Positions 43,227 through 51,648 of a DNA stretch of 64,000 bases are shown here, in pieces; the stretch's first letter is position 1, and every line of letters begins with the position of its first letter. Source of the DNA: Roseomonas acroporae (GTDB lineage Bacteria; Pseudomonadota; Alphaproteobacteria; Acetobacterales; Acetobacteraceae); assembly GCF_023223525.1 (NCBI RefSeq), contig NZ_JALPRX010000062.1, forward strand, positions 1 through 64,000. The letters are read 5' to 3'. The notes under the pieces are model-generated. The model was not told the origin of the DNA. It worked only from the letters and a program-made list of their open reading frames with translations, and made no database searches. Both the position numbers and the translations under genes were made by a program.

Positions 43227-44332
43227 GGCTTCCCTCCCGGCTTGCGGCTGAAGGGCAGCGATGGTTGTCGTTTTGAGCGCTCGGAACTCGGTCCGCAGAC
43301 CCGTTTGCCCACCGATCGCGCGGGCCAACAACAAGAGTTAGATTCTGAGTTAGACTCTAAGTTAAGGTCGGGAATCGTGGTTTCGGGCCAGAGGGTTAGC
43401 TGCGGCTTGCACTCCCGAAGTCCCGATAGGCGCACGCCTGAAGTCCCGATAGCAGGAACGCCCGAAGTCCCGTCCGCATTCACAGCAATATCCACAGGTC
43501 CTGTGGATAAGCCGGCCGGCAGGATGCGCAGCATCTCGCGCCGGCCATCGCGCTCGATGTTGAGCCGATAGCCGGGAAGCGGCTGGCGGGCGGAGAGCCG
43601 GCGCAGATCGAAGGCAAAGTCGGCGAGCTTGGCGAGGCTGCCGGATTTTTCGTGAAGGTGCGCGAACTCGAACAGCCAGCCTCGGGGCTGGCGGCCCGCG
43701 TGTTTGCGGGCGACACGATAGAGCCACCGCTCGATGCCGCCGGTGAGCCGGAAATAGGCCGGGTCGATCGTGAGAACGAGCGAGCGGTCGACGACGCCGC
43801 GATAGAACCAGTCGGGAAGGACAAACTCCATTCCCTCGACGCGACCGTCGCGCGTCGTGCATTCCTCCCACTCGTTGATCCAGGAGAACTGGCGTCGCCG
43901 CCAGTGTTCGCCGTTGCGGATCGTCGTGCGGATGACGGTCGACTGCAGGCGCGCGAGCGCGCCCTTCAGGAGCTTGTAGTCGCGGGAGCCGGTTTGGCGG
44001 CCGATCGCGGTCAGGAGCTGGTAGGGCGTGAAGCGCAGAAAGCGCGAGGTCTTGAAACCAAGGTTTTCGGCCTCGACGATCTGACTCGCCGCCCAGATCA
44101 GGACATCGGCGTCCCAGATGGTGGCCATGCCGAACTCGGGCGCCGCGTGGACCTCGACGCGGACGTCGCCGGCTTCATAGAGAATGGGGGCCGTGCGCCT
44201 GGCTTTGGCCAACGAGAAGAACGGCCGCTCCATCAGGTCGCGCTGGTCGCGCGGACTGGCGTCGCCGGTGGCGACGACGAACGGTTCGAGCTTGCTCCGT
44301 TCGCTGGCGGTGATGAGGCGGCGCAACGACAT
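43223..44332 (-). CDS. repA: Replication initiator RepA (RPA family)
   Basis: 369 aa from ATG 44332 (MSLRRLITASERSKLEPF); the frame upstream overlaps the HTH gene. Conserved RPA family (PF10134) segments are LMERPFFSLAKARRTAPILYE, TPYQLLTAIGRQTGSRDYKLLKGAL and ERWLYRVARKHAGRQPRGW. It initiates plasmid-type replication. The last ~90 codons contain iterated DNA with DnaA boxes and their protein sequence (GTSGVPAIGTSGV) looks unconstrained. Confidence 0.9.
   Translation of the reverse strand: MSLRRLITASERSKLEPFVVATGDASPRDQRDLMERPFFSLAKARRTAPILYEAGDVRVEVHAAPEFGMATIWDADVLIWAASQIVEAENLGFKTSRFLRFTPYQLLTAIGRQTGSRDYKLLKGALARLQSTVIRTTIRNGEHWRRRQFSWINEWEECTTRDGRVEGMEFVLPDWFYRGVVDRSLVLTIDPAYFRLTGGIERWLYRVARKHAGRQPRGWLFEFAHLHEKSGSLAKLADFAFDLRRLSARQPLPGYRLNIERDGRREMLRILPAGLSTGPVDIAVNADGTSGVPAIGTSGVRLSGLRECKPQLTLWPETTIPDLNLESNSESNSCCWPARSVGKRVCGPSSERSKRQPSLPFSRKPGGKP
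43336..43510 (-). other. Candidate oriV inside the 3' end of repA
   Basis: Three elements are ordered as in iteron origins. Two 12-bp AT-rich units AGTTAGA(T/C)TCT(G/A) at 43336-43359, followed by a partial third, AGTTA. Three iterons (C/T-variant CCCGAAGTCCCGATAG) at 43414-43429, 43437-43452 and 43461-43476. Facing DnaA boxes at 43488-43496 (8 of 9) and 43502-43510 (TGTGGATAA, exact) inside a 21-bp perfect palindrome at 43489-43509. Confidence 0.65.
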
Positions 44333-44343
44333 CGGCGAGCGCC

Positions 44344-44595
44344 TCAGCGATGCGCGTGGCCGGCGGCGCGGGCCTCGACGTAGCGGGGGTCCGAGGTCGA
44401 ACGGCAGGCGGCTTGGTCGGCCCAGGCTTCGAGATCGCCCACCGCGTACACCACGCGACCGCCGAGCTTGCGAAAGGTCGGGCCGCTGCCGTGACACCGA
44501 TACTTTTCCAGGGTGCGCGGTGAGATACCGAGGATGCGTGCCGCCTCATGGGTTCGGACGTAGCGGGTGGCGAGCTGCGCGGACCTGTCGAGCAT
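44344..44595 (-). CDS. AlpA/MerR-type helix-turn-helix protein
   Basis: 83 aa. THEAARILGISPRTLEKYRCHGSGPTFRKLGGRVVYAVGDLEAWAD is the winged helix of excisionase/AlpA-type proteins (HTH_17). GGAGG precedes the ATG. It lies 12 bp upstream of repA and probably regulates the replication or excision genes. Confidence 0.9.
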   Translation of the reverse strand: MLDRSAQLATRYVRTHEAARILGISPRTLEKYRCHGSGPTFRKLGGRVVYAVGDLEAWADQAACRSTSDPRYVEARAAGHAHR

Positions 44596-44809
44596 GGGGA
44601 GCCTCCGTCTTGCCTCGAAGCGCCGCGGCCAAGTCGCGGCATGTCGGGGTCACGGTGGCGGAGGGTTCGGGCGTTGGGGGTGGACGAAGATTTTCGGAAG
44701 GGGGTGTCCCCCTTCGCGCGACCATGAGCGGACGATGGTCCAATGCGTCACTGGGGAAGCAGGGATGAATGGAGGAACGGTGCGCGCTGAAAGCCGACTA
44801 TGGGACTGA

Positions 44810-45596
44810 TCAGCCGCCGCGCAGAAATTTGAGATAGCCGCGTTCGACGAGCGCGATCGAGTCGTGGATCAGACGATTGGCCGCGCGTCGCGCGTGGGAG
44901 TCCTTCCACTCGACCGATGGAAGTTGGGCCTGGTCCGAACGCAGGATGATCTCCGCGACGTCGCGAGGACCGCCGCCCATGTCGTGAACGTCGAAGGCGT
45001 GAAGAAGCTGAACGAGACGGCGCTTGCGCTGCGTGGTCAGTCGCAACGCCCGTGGGAGAAGGCCGATGGTTTGGCCGCCCACCTTGCGGATGAAACGCGA
45101 CGCGACATCGAGCCGGAGATCGACCGATGCGGCGCCGAGCGGCAGGAGAATCATGGGGCGCCGAACCGCCAGATCACTGTTGAGCCGAATGTGAAGCTCG
45201 CCGGACCCATCGACGATGACGACCTCACGACCCTCGTCATCGGTCCGGTCAGCGATGATCGAGCCGAGCTGGGATGGGTCGAGGGCCACAGGCGCGAATC
45301 CGCTCGGCGCTGCATCGAGCAGCAGCGTGCCGGGCGACAGTTCCGGCAGCCAGGTAGCGGGTTCGTCGCCGACCGGGTTGCTCGGGTCGTGAGCGAAACC
45401 GCAACCCCCATCGTCGGGCGAAATCCGCGCGAGCGGACTCCGCATCGACGTGATCGCGCGCGATCTGGCGCTGAATTTGGGCGTAGTCACGCCGGTATTC
45501 GGCGTTGCGGCGCAGGAATTCGACGGCGAAGCCGGGGCGTTCGAGGCGATTCAAGTGATCGATCGTCTCCGGCGAGCGCCAATACTGTGTGGGCAT
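44810..45596 (-). pseudogene. DUF6499/DUF2285-type regulator, frameshifted
   Basis: The N-terminal frame (from ATG 45596) reads MPTQYWRSPETIDHLNRLER and runs to FARRWGLRF. The C-terminal frame continues AHDPSNPVGDEPATWLPEL and ends with the DUF2285 box (WKDSHARRAANRLIHDSIALVERGYLKFLRGG). The two join if one T is removed from a TTT run (AAA at 45396-45398 on the plus strand). In intact relatives these are one protein of about 260 aa. Either a real mutation or a read error. Confidence 0.75.
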
Positions 45597-45721
45597 GGCG
45601 TTTCCTCTCGTCTTGCTCCCCTATTCGGGGAGCTTCAAACCATCCGGAAACGCAGGCTTTGCGCTAGACCCTATGATTGCATCGCGCACGACGACAACCC
45701 GTACAACGGATGTGCGGCGGT

Positions 45722-45985
45722 TTACTGCGCTCGTGGCTGAAGCAGGTGCCGATAGCCGGTTTCGGTCATCCAGCGGGCGCGGGCCAGGTGGCTTTCATGG
45801 ACGATTTTGGCACGGCAGGGCTCTTGCGCCGGATCGAGGCCGAAGAGCACCAGCACGACCTCTCGCCAGTCGGCTCCTTCTTCCTCGGCCATCAGCAACC
45901 GTAGGTATATCGCCAGATGTTCCTCATCATAGGTGTTCACGCGGTCGGTAAGCGGCGGCCGGTCACAGAAGGGCGCCTCGGTCAT
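45722..45985 (-). CDS. Small DUF2285-neighbour DNA-binding-like protein
   Basis: 87 aa. TYDEEHLAIYLRLLMAEEEGADWREVVLVLFGLDPAQEPCRAKIVHESHLARARWMTETGYRHLL is a well-conserved ICE-associated small domain encoded just upstream of the DUF2285 gene. Function unknown. Divergent from the xre gene, sharing its control region. Confidence 0.75.
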   Translation of the reverse strand: MTEAPFCDRPPLTDRVNTYDEEHLAIYLRLLMAEEEGADWREVVLVLFGLDPAQEPCRAKIVHESHLARARWMTETGYRHLLQPRAQ

Positions 45986-46165
45986 TGCGATCTTTCCCCC
46001 GTCGAGATCAAAGCAATGGAGTAGGGATTCATTTACCGCAAATTTTGACAGACTTCGCGCCTGATTAAGCCGGTGTCGTGATGCTTATGGCGCATCACGT
46101 TGCTCAAGTTGACGCTGCAGAGGCAGTCGAGACCAAGGATGGATAGCATAACTCGCGGACGAATC

Positions 46166-46194
46166 GGAATGATCGTTCCTGGAACGATGGTTCC
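46166..46194. promoter_or_regulatory. Tandem GGAA-N6-TTCC operator before the xre gene
   Basis: GGAA (46166-46169) - 6 bp - TTCC (46176-46179), T, GGAA (46181-46184) - 6 bp - TTCC (46191-46194). The middle forms a perfect palindrome ATCGTTCC-t-GGAACGAT (46172-46188). It lies 22 bp before the xre start and between two divergent genes, so it is the likely binding site of the Xre protein. The rest of the gap (45986-46165) has no gene. Confidence 0.65.
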
Positions 46195-46215
46195 TGCGTC
46201 GGCTCCATCATCGCC

Positions 46216-46467
46216 ATGGATCTCAAGGAGGTCATGGCGATCAATCTGCGTCGGTTGCGTCATGCGAAAGGGATGACGCAAGAGGAGTTGGCCGAGCGGG
46301 CCGGGTTGAGCGCCCGGTATATCGGGGCGATCGAACGCGCCGACGTGTCGGCGAGCGTCACCGTCCTGGGTCAGGTGGCCGAAGCGCTTGATGTGGAGGC
46401 GATCGAGTTGGTGCGAGCTCCTCATCGCAATGGCGACTCGGCGATTTCAGCCGAGCCTCAAGAATAG
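46216..46467 (+). CDS. Xre family transcriptional regulator
   Basis: 83 aa. MDLKEVMAINLRRLRHAKGMTQEELAERAGLSARYIGAIERADVSASVTVLGQVAEALDV is an HTH_3 domain. AAGGAGGT sits inside the first codons, just before an ATG at codon 7 but too close for it. Likely represses its own and the divergent ICE genes through the palindromic operator upstream. Confidence 0.92.
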   Translation: MDLKEVMAINLRRLRHAKGMTQEELAERAGLSARYIGAIERADVSASVTVLGQVAEALDVEAIELVRAPHRNGDSAISAEPQE

Positions 46468-46578
46468 CGCGTTCGCCACGGGCGCCGCTGGGTTGGACCT
46501 CGGCCGACGGCGGCCCAGGAACTCTCGAAAAAAGTCGATGCCCCGCCCGGACCGGCCGGACGGGGCATTGTAGGGAGG

Positions 46579-46905
46579 TCAGTCGCTCCGGCGGCCGTTG
46601 GGGCGGGACCAGATCAGGCTGAAGCCCTCGCCGTCCTCGTCATCGAACAGGTTGGCGAAGATCGGGGCGGTGAAGCTCGGATCGTCGAGCTTGAGGCCCA
46701 GATAGTCGCGGCCTTCGTTGGAGCGCTTGGCCCAGGCGGCGCCGATCTCGACCCGGCCGACATAGACGCGGTGGCTGGGGCTGTTGTCGCCGGAGCGGGT
46801 GGCTTCGGGGACGATCCGGACGTTCTTGGCCTGGACCGAGAGGGTGACGATTTCGCCGGTGAATTCGTTCGAGCCGGTCTTCTTGAAGGTGCCGATGGTC
46901 GCCAT
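46579..46905 (-). CDS. DUF736 protein (second copy)
   Basis: 108 aa from ATG 46905, where the family start MATIGTFKKTGSNEFTGEI begins, after AAGGAGAAC. AWAKRSNEGRDYLGLKLDDPSFTAPIFANLFDDEDGEGFSLIWSR is typical DUF736. It is clearly diverged from the copy at 40910-41245, so the two are ancient paralogues kept side by side. No function is known. Confidence 0.92.
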   Translation of the reverse strand: MATIGTFKKTGSNEFTGEIVTLSVQAKNVRIVPEATRSGDNSPSHRVYVGRVEIGAAWAKRSNEGRDYLGLKLDDPSFTAPIFANLFDDEDGEGFSLIWSRPNGRRSD

Positions 46906-47499
46906 GGTAGTTCTCCTTGATCTCTGTTTCCGAGCCCGCACCATTGCGGCCTCGATGGTGATCGACGGGCCGGAGGCGATCGACGGCGCACCCCGAAGGG
47001 GCTCGACAGCAAAGGAGGAACTTTCTTGTTTCGCGAGGAATGACGGCGCAGCCGGCAGGGGAAGAAAGTTGTGACGCCGCTGTTGCGCCATAGGCGGTCG
47101 AGGCTTTAGCCGGCCTTCGGCTAGATCAGTCCATCGAAGAGGCCGTTGGGTGCGTTCGGCCTGACAGAGCCGACATCAAGGGGAACATGGCGATTTTCGA
47201 GTCGCCGCAAGCTCCGGCCGGTGAAAGCGACGGCGATCCGAGCCCTGTCCTGGCTGCCAACGGATTTCCCGTTTCGAAGCCCAAGCTCCGGCTGCACGCT
47301 CCATTTCACACGACTTGTAGGCTGGGTCTCGCCGCCGTCACCATCTGGTCCAAGCGCTCAGACGACCGCCATGACTCCGGCCACTCTGCGATGGCGGGCT
47401 GAACTTCACCGCCGAAGCCGCTCTCTGGTCAGCTTCGATGACGGGGACTGCCGGGGGCCCGGATGCCTGATCTGACCCCGCCCCGCCGACACGACGGTG
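46906..47499. other. 594 bp without a supported gene
   Basis: Short open frames on both strands (for example 47187-47402 plus and 47121-47309 minus) show no family motif or ribosome site. I see no repeat or promoter worth naming. Confidence 0.5.
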
Positions 47500-47940
47500 T
47501 CAGCCCCGCGCCAAGCCCTGTCCGGCCGGTCCGGGCGTGGCCATTCCGGTGAAGCGAACGAACGCCGTGACGCTGACGGCGATCGCGCCGATGACGGCGA
47601 AGATCGTCTGCCACGTAGGCGAAGGCATCGCCATCTGGGCGATTCCATGCGTGGCGCTGTAACCGGCGACGGCGGCGGGCGCGACGTAAAGGAGGATGAT
47701 CAGGAGCCGAAGCCACGTCCACGGCACAAAGGCAAGCGCGAGCTGGCCAAGACCAAAGGTTATGCCGCCGGCCACGACACCCACCGCTATGCCGCCGAGC
47801 ACGCCGGCTCCACTGTGGAAGGCCCAGATGCCGATCGTCAGGCCGGCGAAAAAGGGCAGTGCGAAGATGGCGAGGTTGAACAGCAGCCAGCAGAAGAAGC
47901 CGATGCCGACAATGACGAGCAGTGGTCCGAAGATGATCAT
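47500..47940 (-). CDS. Hypothetical membrane protein
   Basis: 146 aa from ATG 47940 (MIIFGPLLVIVGIGFFCWLL). Four to five hydrophobic helices include a Gly-rich pair (GIWAFHSGAGVLGGIAVGVVAGGITFGLGQLAL). I do not recognise a function; similar small membrane proteins occur near DUF736 in ICEs. It stands alone, with no close neighbour on its strand. Confidence 0.7.
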   Translation of the reverse strand: MIIFGPLLVIVGIGFFCWLLFNLAIFALPFFAGLTIGIWAFHSGAGVLGGIAVGVVAGGITFGLGQLALAFVPWTWLRLLIILLYVAPAAVAGYSATHGIAQMAMPSPTWQTIFAVIGAIAVSVTAFVRFTGMATPGPAGQGLARG

Positions 47941-48088
47941 GGCGGTGCGCTCCGTGAGATAGGGGTCTGACGGTCGCGCCTTCCACCACCACCACGGCGC
48001 GACCACGAATATAGCCGCAAACAGGCGCCGGCGGGAGCAGAAATCCCACTGGCGCTCTGAGGTTCAGCTTTCGTGGTGGTTCGCCCCT

Positions 48089-48256
48089 TCATGGTTGGAA
48101 GGGGTCGAATTCGTGGATGACGGCAGCCGGATCGCCGTCATATTCGGCGGCCAGCATGACGCCGTAGTTGCCAGTGTCAGCATGAAAGACGACGACGCAG
48201 GCCATGAGGGTGGTGGCGAGGTTCCAGCCGCTGGCGAATGCGAGGGCTTGAGACAT
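48089..48256 (-). CDS. Small hypothetical protein
   Basis: 55 aa from ATG 48256 (MSQALAFASGWNLATTLMACVVVFHADTG), acidic at its C-terminus. AGGAGCCG precedes the start. One weakly hydrophobic helix. No family recognised; seems an ICE-type small gene because composition matches the backbone. Confidence 0.5.
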   Translation of the reverse strand: MSQALAFASGWNLATTLMACVVVFHADTGNYGVMLAAEYDGDPAAVIHEFDPFQP

Positions 48257-48685
48257 TGATCCGGCTCCTGTGCTGAGGCGGGGGTCATCCCCGCGCGACA
48301 GGCGCCCGATGTGTCCGGCCGAGGGCCGCAATCACCGCGAAGGCGAAGACAGAGCGGCGGCACGCTCCAGCGTAAGCCGACCCCTTGCGGGTTGATGGCG
48401 TCAGGCCCGCGGACGGACCAAGGATCAGCGCAAGGAAGCGGGGGATGATGCCTCGTCCCGGGAGCCGAAGATGATCTTCAGGCTTCCCTCGTCACTGAAC
48501 GGCAGCAGCTTGCCAATGGTCGCGGATGGTCATGGAAGCGTTGGCGCCGGCTTGCGGACATTCTGGCAAGTATCGCCGCGTCCAACGGGAAGCGGACTGG
48601 CACGGAAACCGAATCTTGCGCCATCAGCCACGCCGGCTGATAGTACCAAGCTATTCTGAGTGCTCTGACAGGTGATGGTTTCTAA
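48257..48685. other. Gap before AT-richer cargo gene
   Basis: 429 bp without a supported gene; GC content falls toward the right edge, marking the left border of a foreign insert that contains the next gene. Confidence 0.4.
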
Positions 48686-49294
48686 ATGACGATCCCAGAG
48701 AAAATCACCAATCTAACGAGCGACATGGTTCTCGGCTATTTCGAGACCCTCAAATCATGTTTTTACGTGAAGATGGGAGTGCTCTACTGGTTTCAAAGCG
48801 GAGACATCGGGAAGCATCGGGATTTGTCGAGCGTGGCGTCGATCCTCGCGCAGGAATTCAATGATGATCTCGCGGCCAAGGTGCTCAACTCGATCACGTC
48901 GGAGGTAGTCGAGAACTTTAAGGAGGACGCTGTCACGGCGTTGATGCTTTCGGCGTGGACGGTCTTCGAGCAGGTTATCAAGGATCTTACGGTTCCAGAC
49001 TACGCGACTCAGCCGAACCTTCTGCAAGCCGACTACCACAACGGGATTCTCGGTCTCACGCAGTTAGAAAGAAAAGAAATCGACCTTTTCTACCATATGC
49101 GCAATGCAATCGCGCACTATAACGGCGCGTATCACGCCTATCGGACCGTGGACACCACCTATAAAGGACAGCATTTCAAGTCCGACGGTCACATCGGAGA
49201 GAAGATCGTGATTTCTCCGAGGCTCGCGATGAACATCGCAAATGATCTTGAGAAATATGCCATGAAAGCTTGGTCCCACGTTGGGCGTTCTTGA
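48686..49294 (+). CDS. Predicted HEPN-like protein
   Basis: 202 aa, all-helical pattern. Residues 139-144 read RNAIAH, the Rx4H motif that defines the active site of HEPN ribonucleases, set in FYHMRNAIAHYNGAY as in many HEPN domains. Codon use is much AT-richer than neighbours, indicating recent transfer. It lies alone between backbone genes, on the opposite strand. It may be the RNase part of an anti-phage or toxin system; no antitoxin is seen next to it. It could instead be a structural HEPN protein. Confidence 0.6.
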   Translation: MTIPEKITNLTSDMVLGYFETLKSCFYVKMGVLYWFQSGDIGKHRDLSSVASILAQEFNDDLAAKVLNSITSEVVENFKEDAVTALMLSAWTVFEQVIKDLTVPDYATQPNLLQADYHNGILGLTQLERKEIDLFYHMRNAIAHYNGAYHAYRTVDTTYKGQHFKSDGHIGEKIVISPRLAMNIANDLEKYAMKAWSHVGRS

Positions 49295-49333
49295 CGCGCG
49301 GCAACCGGAAAGGTTGCCAGTACGTGGCGGCGC

Positions 49334-50263
49334 TCACGCGCCGCCGAATTTCCAGACCGGGATGCCGAGCTTCTTGGCCTTGTCGGCGAGGTTGTCCTGG
49401 ATGCCAGTGCCCGGAAAGTGCATCACGCCGATCGGCAGCACTTCGAGCATTGCATCGTTGCGCTTGAACGGCGCGGCCTTGGCGTGCTTCGTCCAGTCCG
49501 GCTTGAAGGCGATCTGTGGGACCTTGCGGTTGTCGGCCCATTTGGCGGCGATCAGCTCGGCGCCCTTGGGCGAGCCGCCGTGCAGCAGCACCATGTCCGG
49601 GTGCTTTGCGTGGACCTGATCGAGCTTGGCCCAGACCAGCCGGTAATCGTTGAAGTCGAGCCCGCCGGTCAGAGCCACCTTCGGCCCCGCCGGCAGAAGC
49701 ACCTGGTTGTCGGCGCGCTTCTTCGCCGCCAGGAAGTCGCGGCTGTCGATCATCGCCGCGGTGAGGTTGCGATGGTTGACCTTCGATCCGTTGCGGGGCC
49801 GCCAGGCCGAATGGGTGTGGTGCTCGAATTGGTCGGCGGCCTGATCGCGCATCAGCTCGAAGGCATTGCGGCGTTCGATTAGCGTCTGCCCTTCCGCCGT
49901 CAGGCGCTCCAGCTCGACGGACTTGACCTCACTGCCATCCTGTTCCCGCTGGGACCGTTGCTGCGCCAGCTCGTTATCGTCGAGTTCGCGCTCGATCCGG
50001 TCGATGGCCCGGTGGAAGACGTTCACCGTCGACCAGAGCAGGTCCTCGAGGTCGGGTTCGAGGCGGGTCTCTGACAGCGCCACCACGAGGGCGTCGAAGA
50101 TGTCGGAGATGCTGCCCGCGAGAATGTTCGCTTCGGGAAGCGGTCTGGGATCGGGCTCGTCGTGAAAGGGACGGTAGCCATAGAGCTGGAGTTCGTGGAG
50201 GACCTGGTCGGTCGGGGATGAGCTGTGGTGCGGCTCGAAATCGTCGTCGTGGTCGGTGGTCAT
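49334..50263 (-). CDS. DUF2493 protein
   Basis: 309 aa from ATG 50263 (GAGGAAAG upstream). The N-terminal half is acidic and helical. The C-terminal ~130 residues (VALTGGLDFNDYRLVWAKLDQVHAKHPDMVLLHGGSPKGAELIAAKWADNRKVPQIAFKPDW) are the YspA/DUF2493 Rossmann-like SLOG fold, which can bind nucleotides. It is part of the conserved ICE maintenance block with the Toprim and helicase genes. Role unknown. Confidence 0.88.
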   Translation of the reverse strand: MTTDHDDDFEPHHSSSPTDQVLHELQLYGYRPFHDEPDPRPLPEANILAGSISDIFDALVVALSETRLEPDLEDLLWSTVNVFHRAIDRIERELDDNELAQQRSQREQDGSEVKSVELERLTAEGQTLIERRNAFELMRDQAADQFEHHTHSAWRPRNGSKVNHRNLTAAMIDSRDFLAAKKRADNQVLLPAGPKVALTGGLDFNDYRLVWAKLDQVHAKHPDMVLLHGGSPKGAELIAAKWADNRKVPQIAFKPDWTKHAKAAPFKRNDAMLEVLPIGVMHFPGTGIQDNLADKAKKLGIPVWKFGGA

Positions 50264-50589
50264 CGCGGCTTTCCTCGTCGGATCGGCCGCGCCCATCGCG
50301 GCCTTCATGGCGACGAAGGCGGCGGGCGGAGCGGACCTGCACCCGCAAGCGCGAGCTGCGGGCCGGAGCCTCGGCGGAGGACCGAAGGAGGCCGACTATT
50401 TTGTCTCGCGATGTAAAGGCGGCTTTGCCGCCGACGGAAAATAGTCGGCCCACAAGGTTGCCGGTCCGGGCCGTTTGCCGCCCGATCGCCCTCCCGGAAG
50501 GCCGTGGGCGTGGTCCTCTCCGACGCTGACGGAAAGCATGACCGCCGACCCTATGGCAACGACGCTGCCGCGCCCCATCCCCGTTCCGG

Positions 50590-51648
50590 CTATGCCGCCA
50601 GATCCATGAAGCGGGCAACATCCTGCGCCGCGATCTGCACGCGGCTTGCCGCCCGAAGCGTGTCGATTCCGAGCAAGCGGAGATCCTCGTTGAAGTCGCC
50701 GAGCCGTGGCGAGATGACGATCGCCTCGATGCCGGCCTCCCGCGCGCGTTCGATCAACGTCGCCATCGCGCCGTCGCCGGCCGGATCGTCGTCGCGGGCG
50801 ATATAGAGCCGGCGCAATGTGTCCGGGAACAGGATGGCGGAGAGATGCGCCGCCGACAGTGCTGCGACCATCGGCATGGCGGGAAGGACGCACCTGAGCG
50901 ACAGCATCGTCTCGATGCCCTCGCCGGCCGCCATCACTTCGCCCGCCACGCCAAATCGAACGGCGTGACCGAGCAAGTCGCCCATCGCCCGCCTCGGGGT
51001 GTCGATCGGCGCCTTGCCGAGCGTCGCCTCGGAGAAGCCGCACGGATCGAGCCAGGTGCGATGCGCCCCGGTGAGATGGCCCGCGAGATCGGTGACGGAG
51101 GCGATCATCGCCGGCCAGGTCTCGGTGGGGCTATGGTCGTCAGGCCGATAGTAGCAACGCGGGTGGAAGCGGAGCGCTCCGGTTCCGTGCAAAGCGGTAA
51201 TGCCGCGATTGCGGAGATACGTCTCTACGAGAGTACGAGACAGCGGCAGCGACATGGCGAACAGTCGCCGCGCCGCTTCCGGTGATCCGGTTGAAGCAGT
51301 CGGCGTGCGCGATCGCGGACGATCCGGTTCCGGCTCAGGGCGCGGCAGGCTGAGGAACGAACGCGCCTCATCGGCGACGTCCTTGAAGTCGACCAGGCCG
51401 CAGCTCTCCCGGATGACGTCGAGCAGGTCGCCATGCTCGCCGGTCGCGGCGTCGGTCCATCTGCCGGCAGGCCCTTTCACTGACTCCTTGAGCCGGACGA
51501 ACATCGAGCGGCCCGGCGTATTGCGGACATCACCCACCAGCCAGTAGCGGCCCTCCCGGCGTCCGGCGGAGAGGTAATGTCGGCACACCGCCTCGGCGTC
51601 GCGCGCGAGACGGTTGGCCAGTTCGGATGCATCGTGGCGGGCCATCAC
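50590..51648 (-). CDS. Toprim domain protein (primase-like)
   Basis: 352 aa. The N-terminal DUF7146-like region (VCRHYLSAGRREGRYWLVGD, RWTDAATGEHGDLLDVI) resembles a zinc-less CHC2 primase domain. The Toprim motifs are AAGEGIETMLS (Glu243/Glu246) and ARDDDPAGD (Asp286-288). Likely primes DNA synthesis of the transferred strand or supports element replication. Its start overlaps the stop of the large helicase gene by 4 bp. Confidence 0.86.
   Translation of the reverse strand: MMARHDASELANRLARDAEAVCRHYLSAGRREGRYWLVGDVRNTPGRSMFVRLKESVKGPAGRWTDAATGEHGDLLDVIRESCGLVDFKDVADEARSFLSLPRPEPEPDRPRSRTPTASTGSPEAARRLFAMSLPLSRTLVETYLRNRGITALHGTGALRFHPRCYYRPDDHSPTETWPAMIASVTDLAGHLTGAHRTWLDPCGFSEATLGKAPIDTPRRAMGDLLGHAVRFGVAGEVMAAGEGIETMLSLRCVLPAMPMVAALSAAHLSAILFPDTLRRLYIARDDDPAGDGAMATLIERAREAGIEAIVISPRLGDFNEDLRLLGIDTLRAASRVQIAAQDVARFMDLAA

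Noticed and set aside
47121-47475. Short open frames on both strands as genes.
   Set aside because: No ribosome site, no recognisable domain, and composition like non-coding DNA here.
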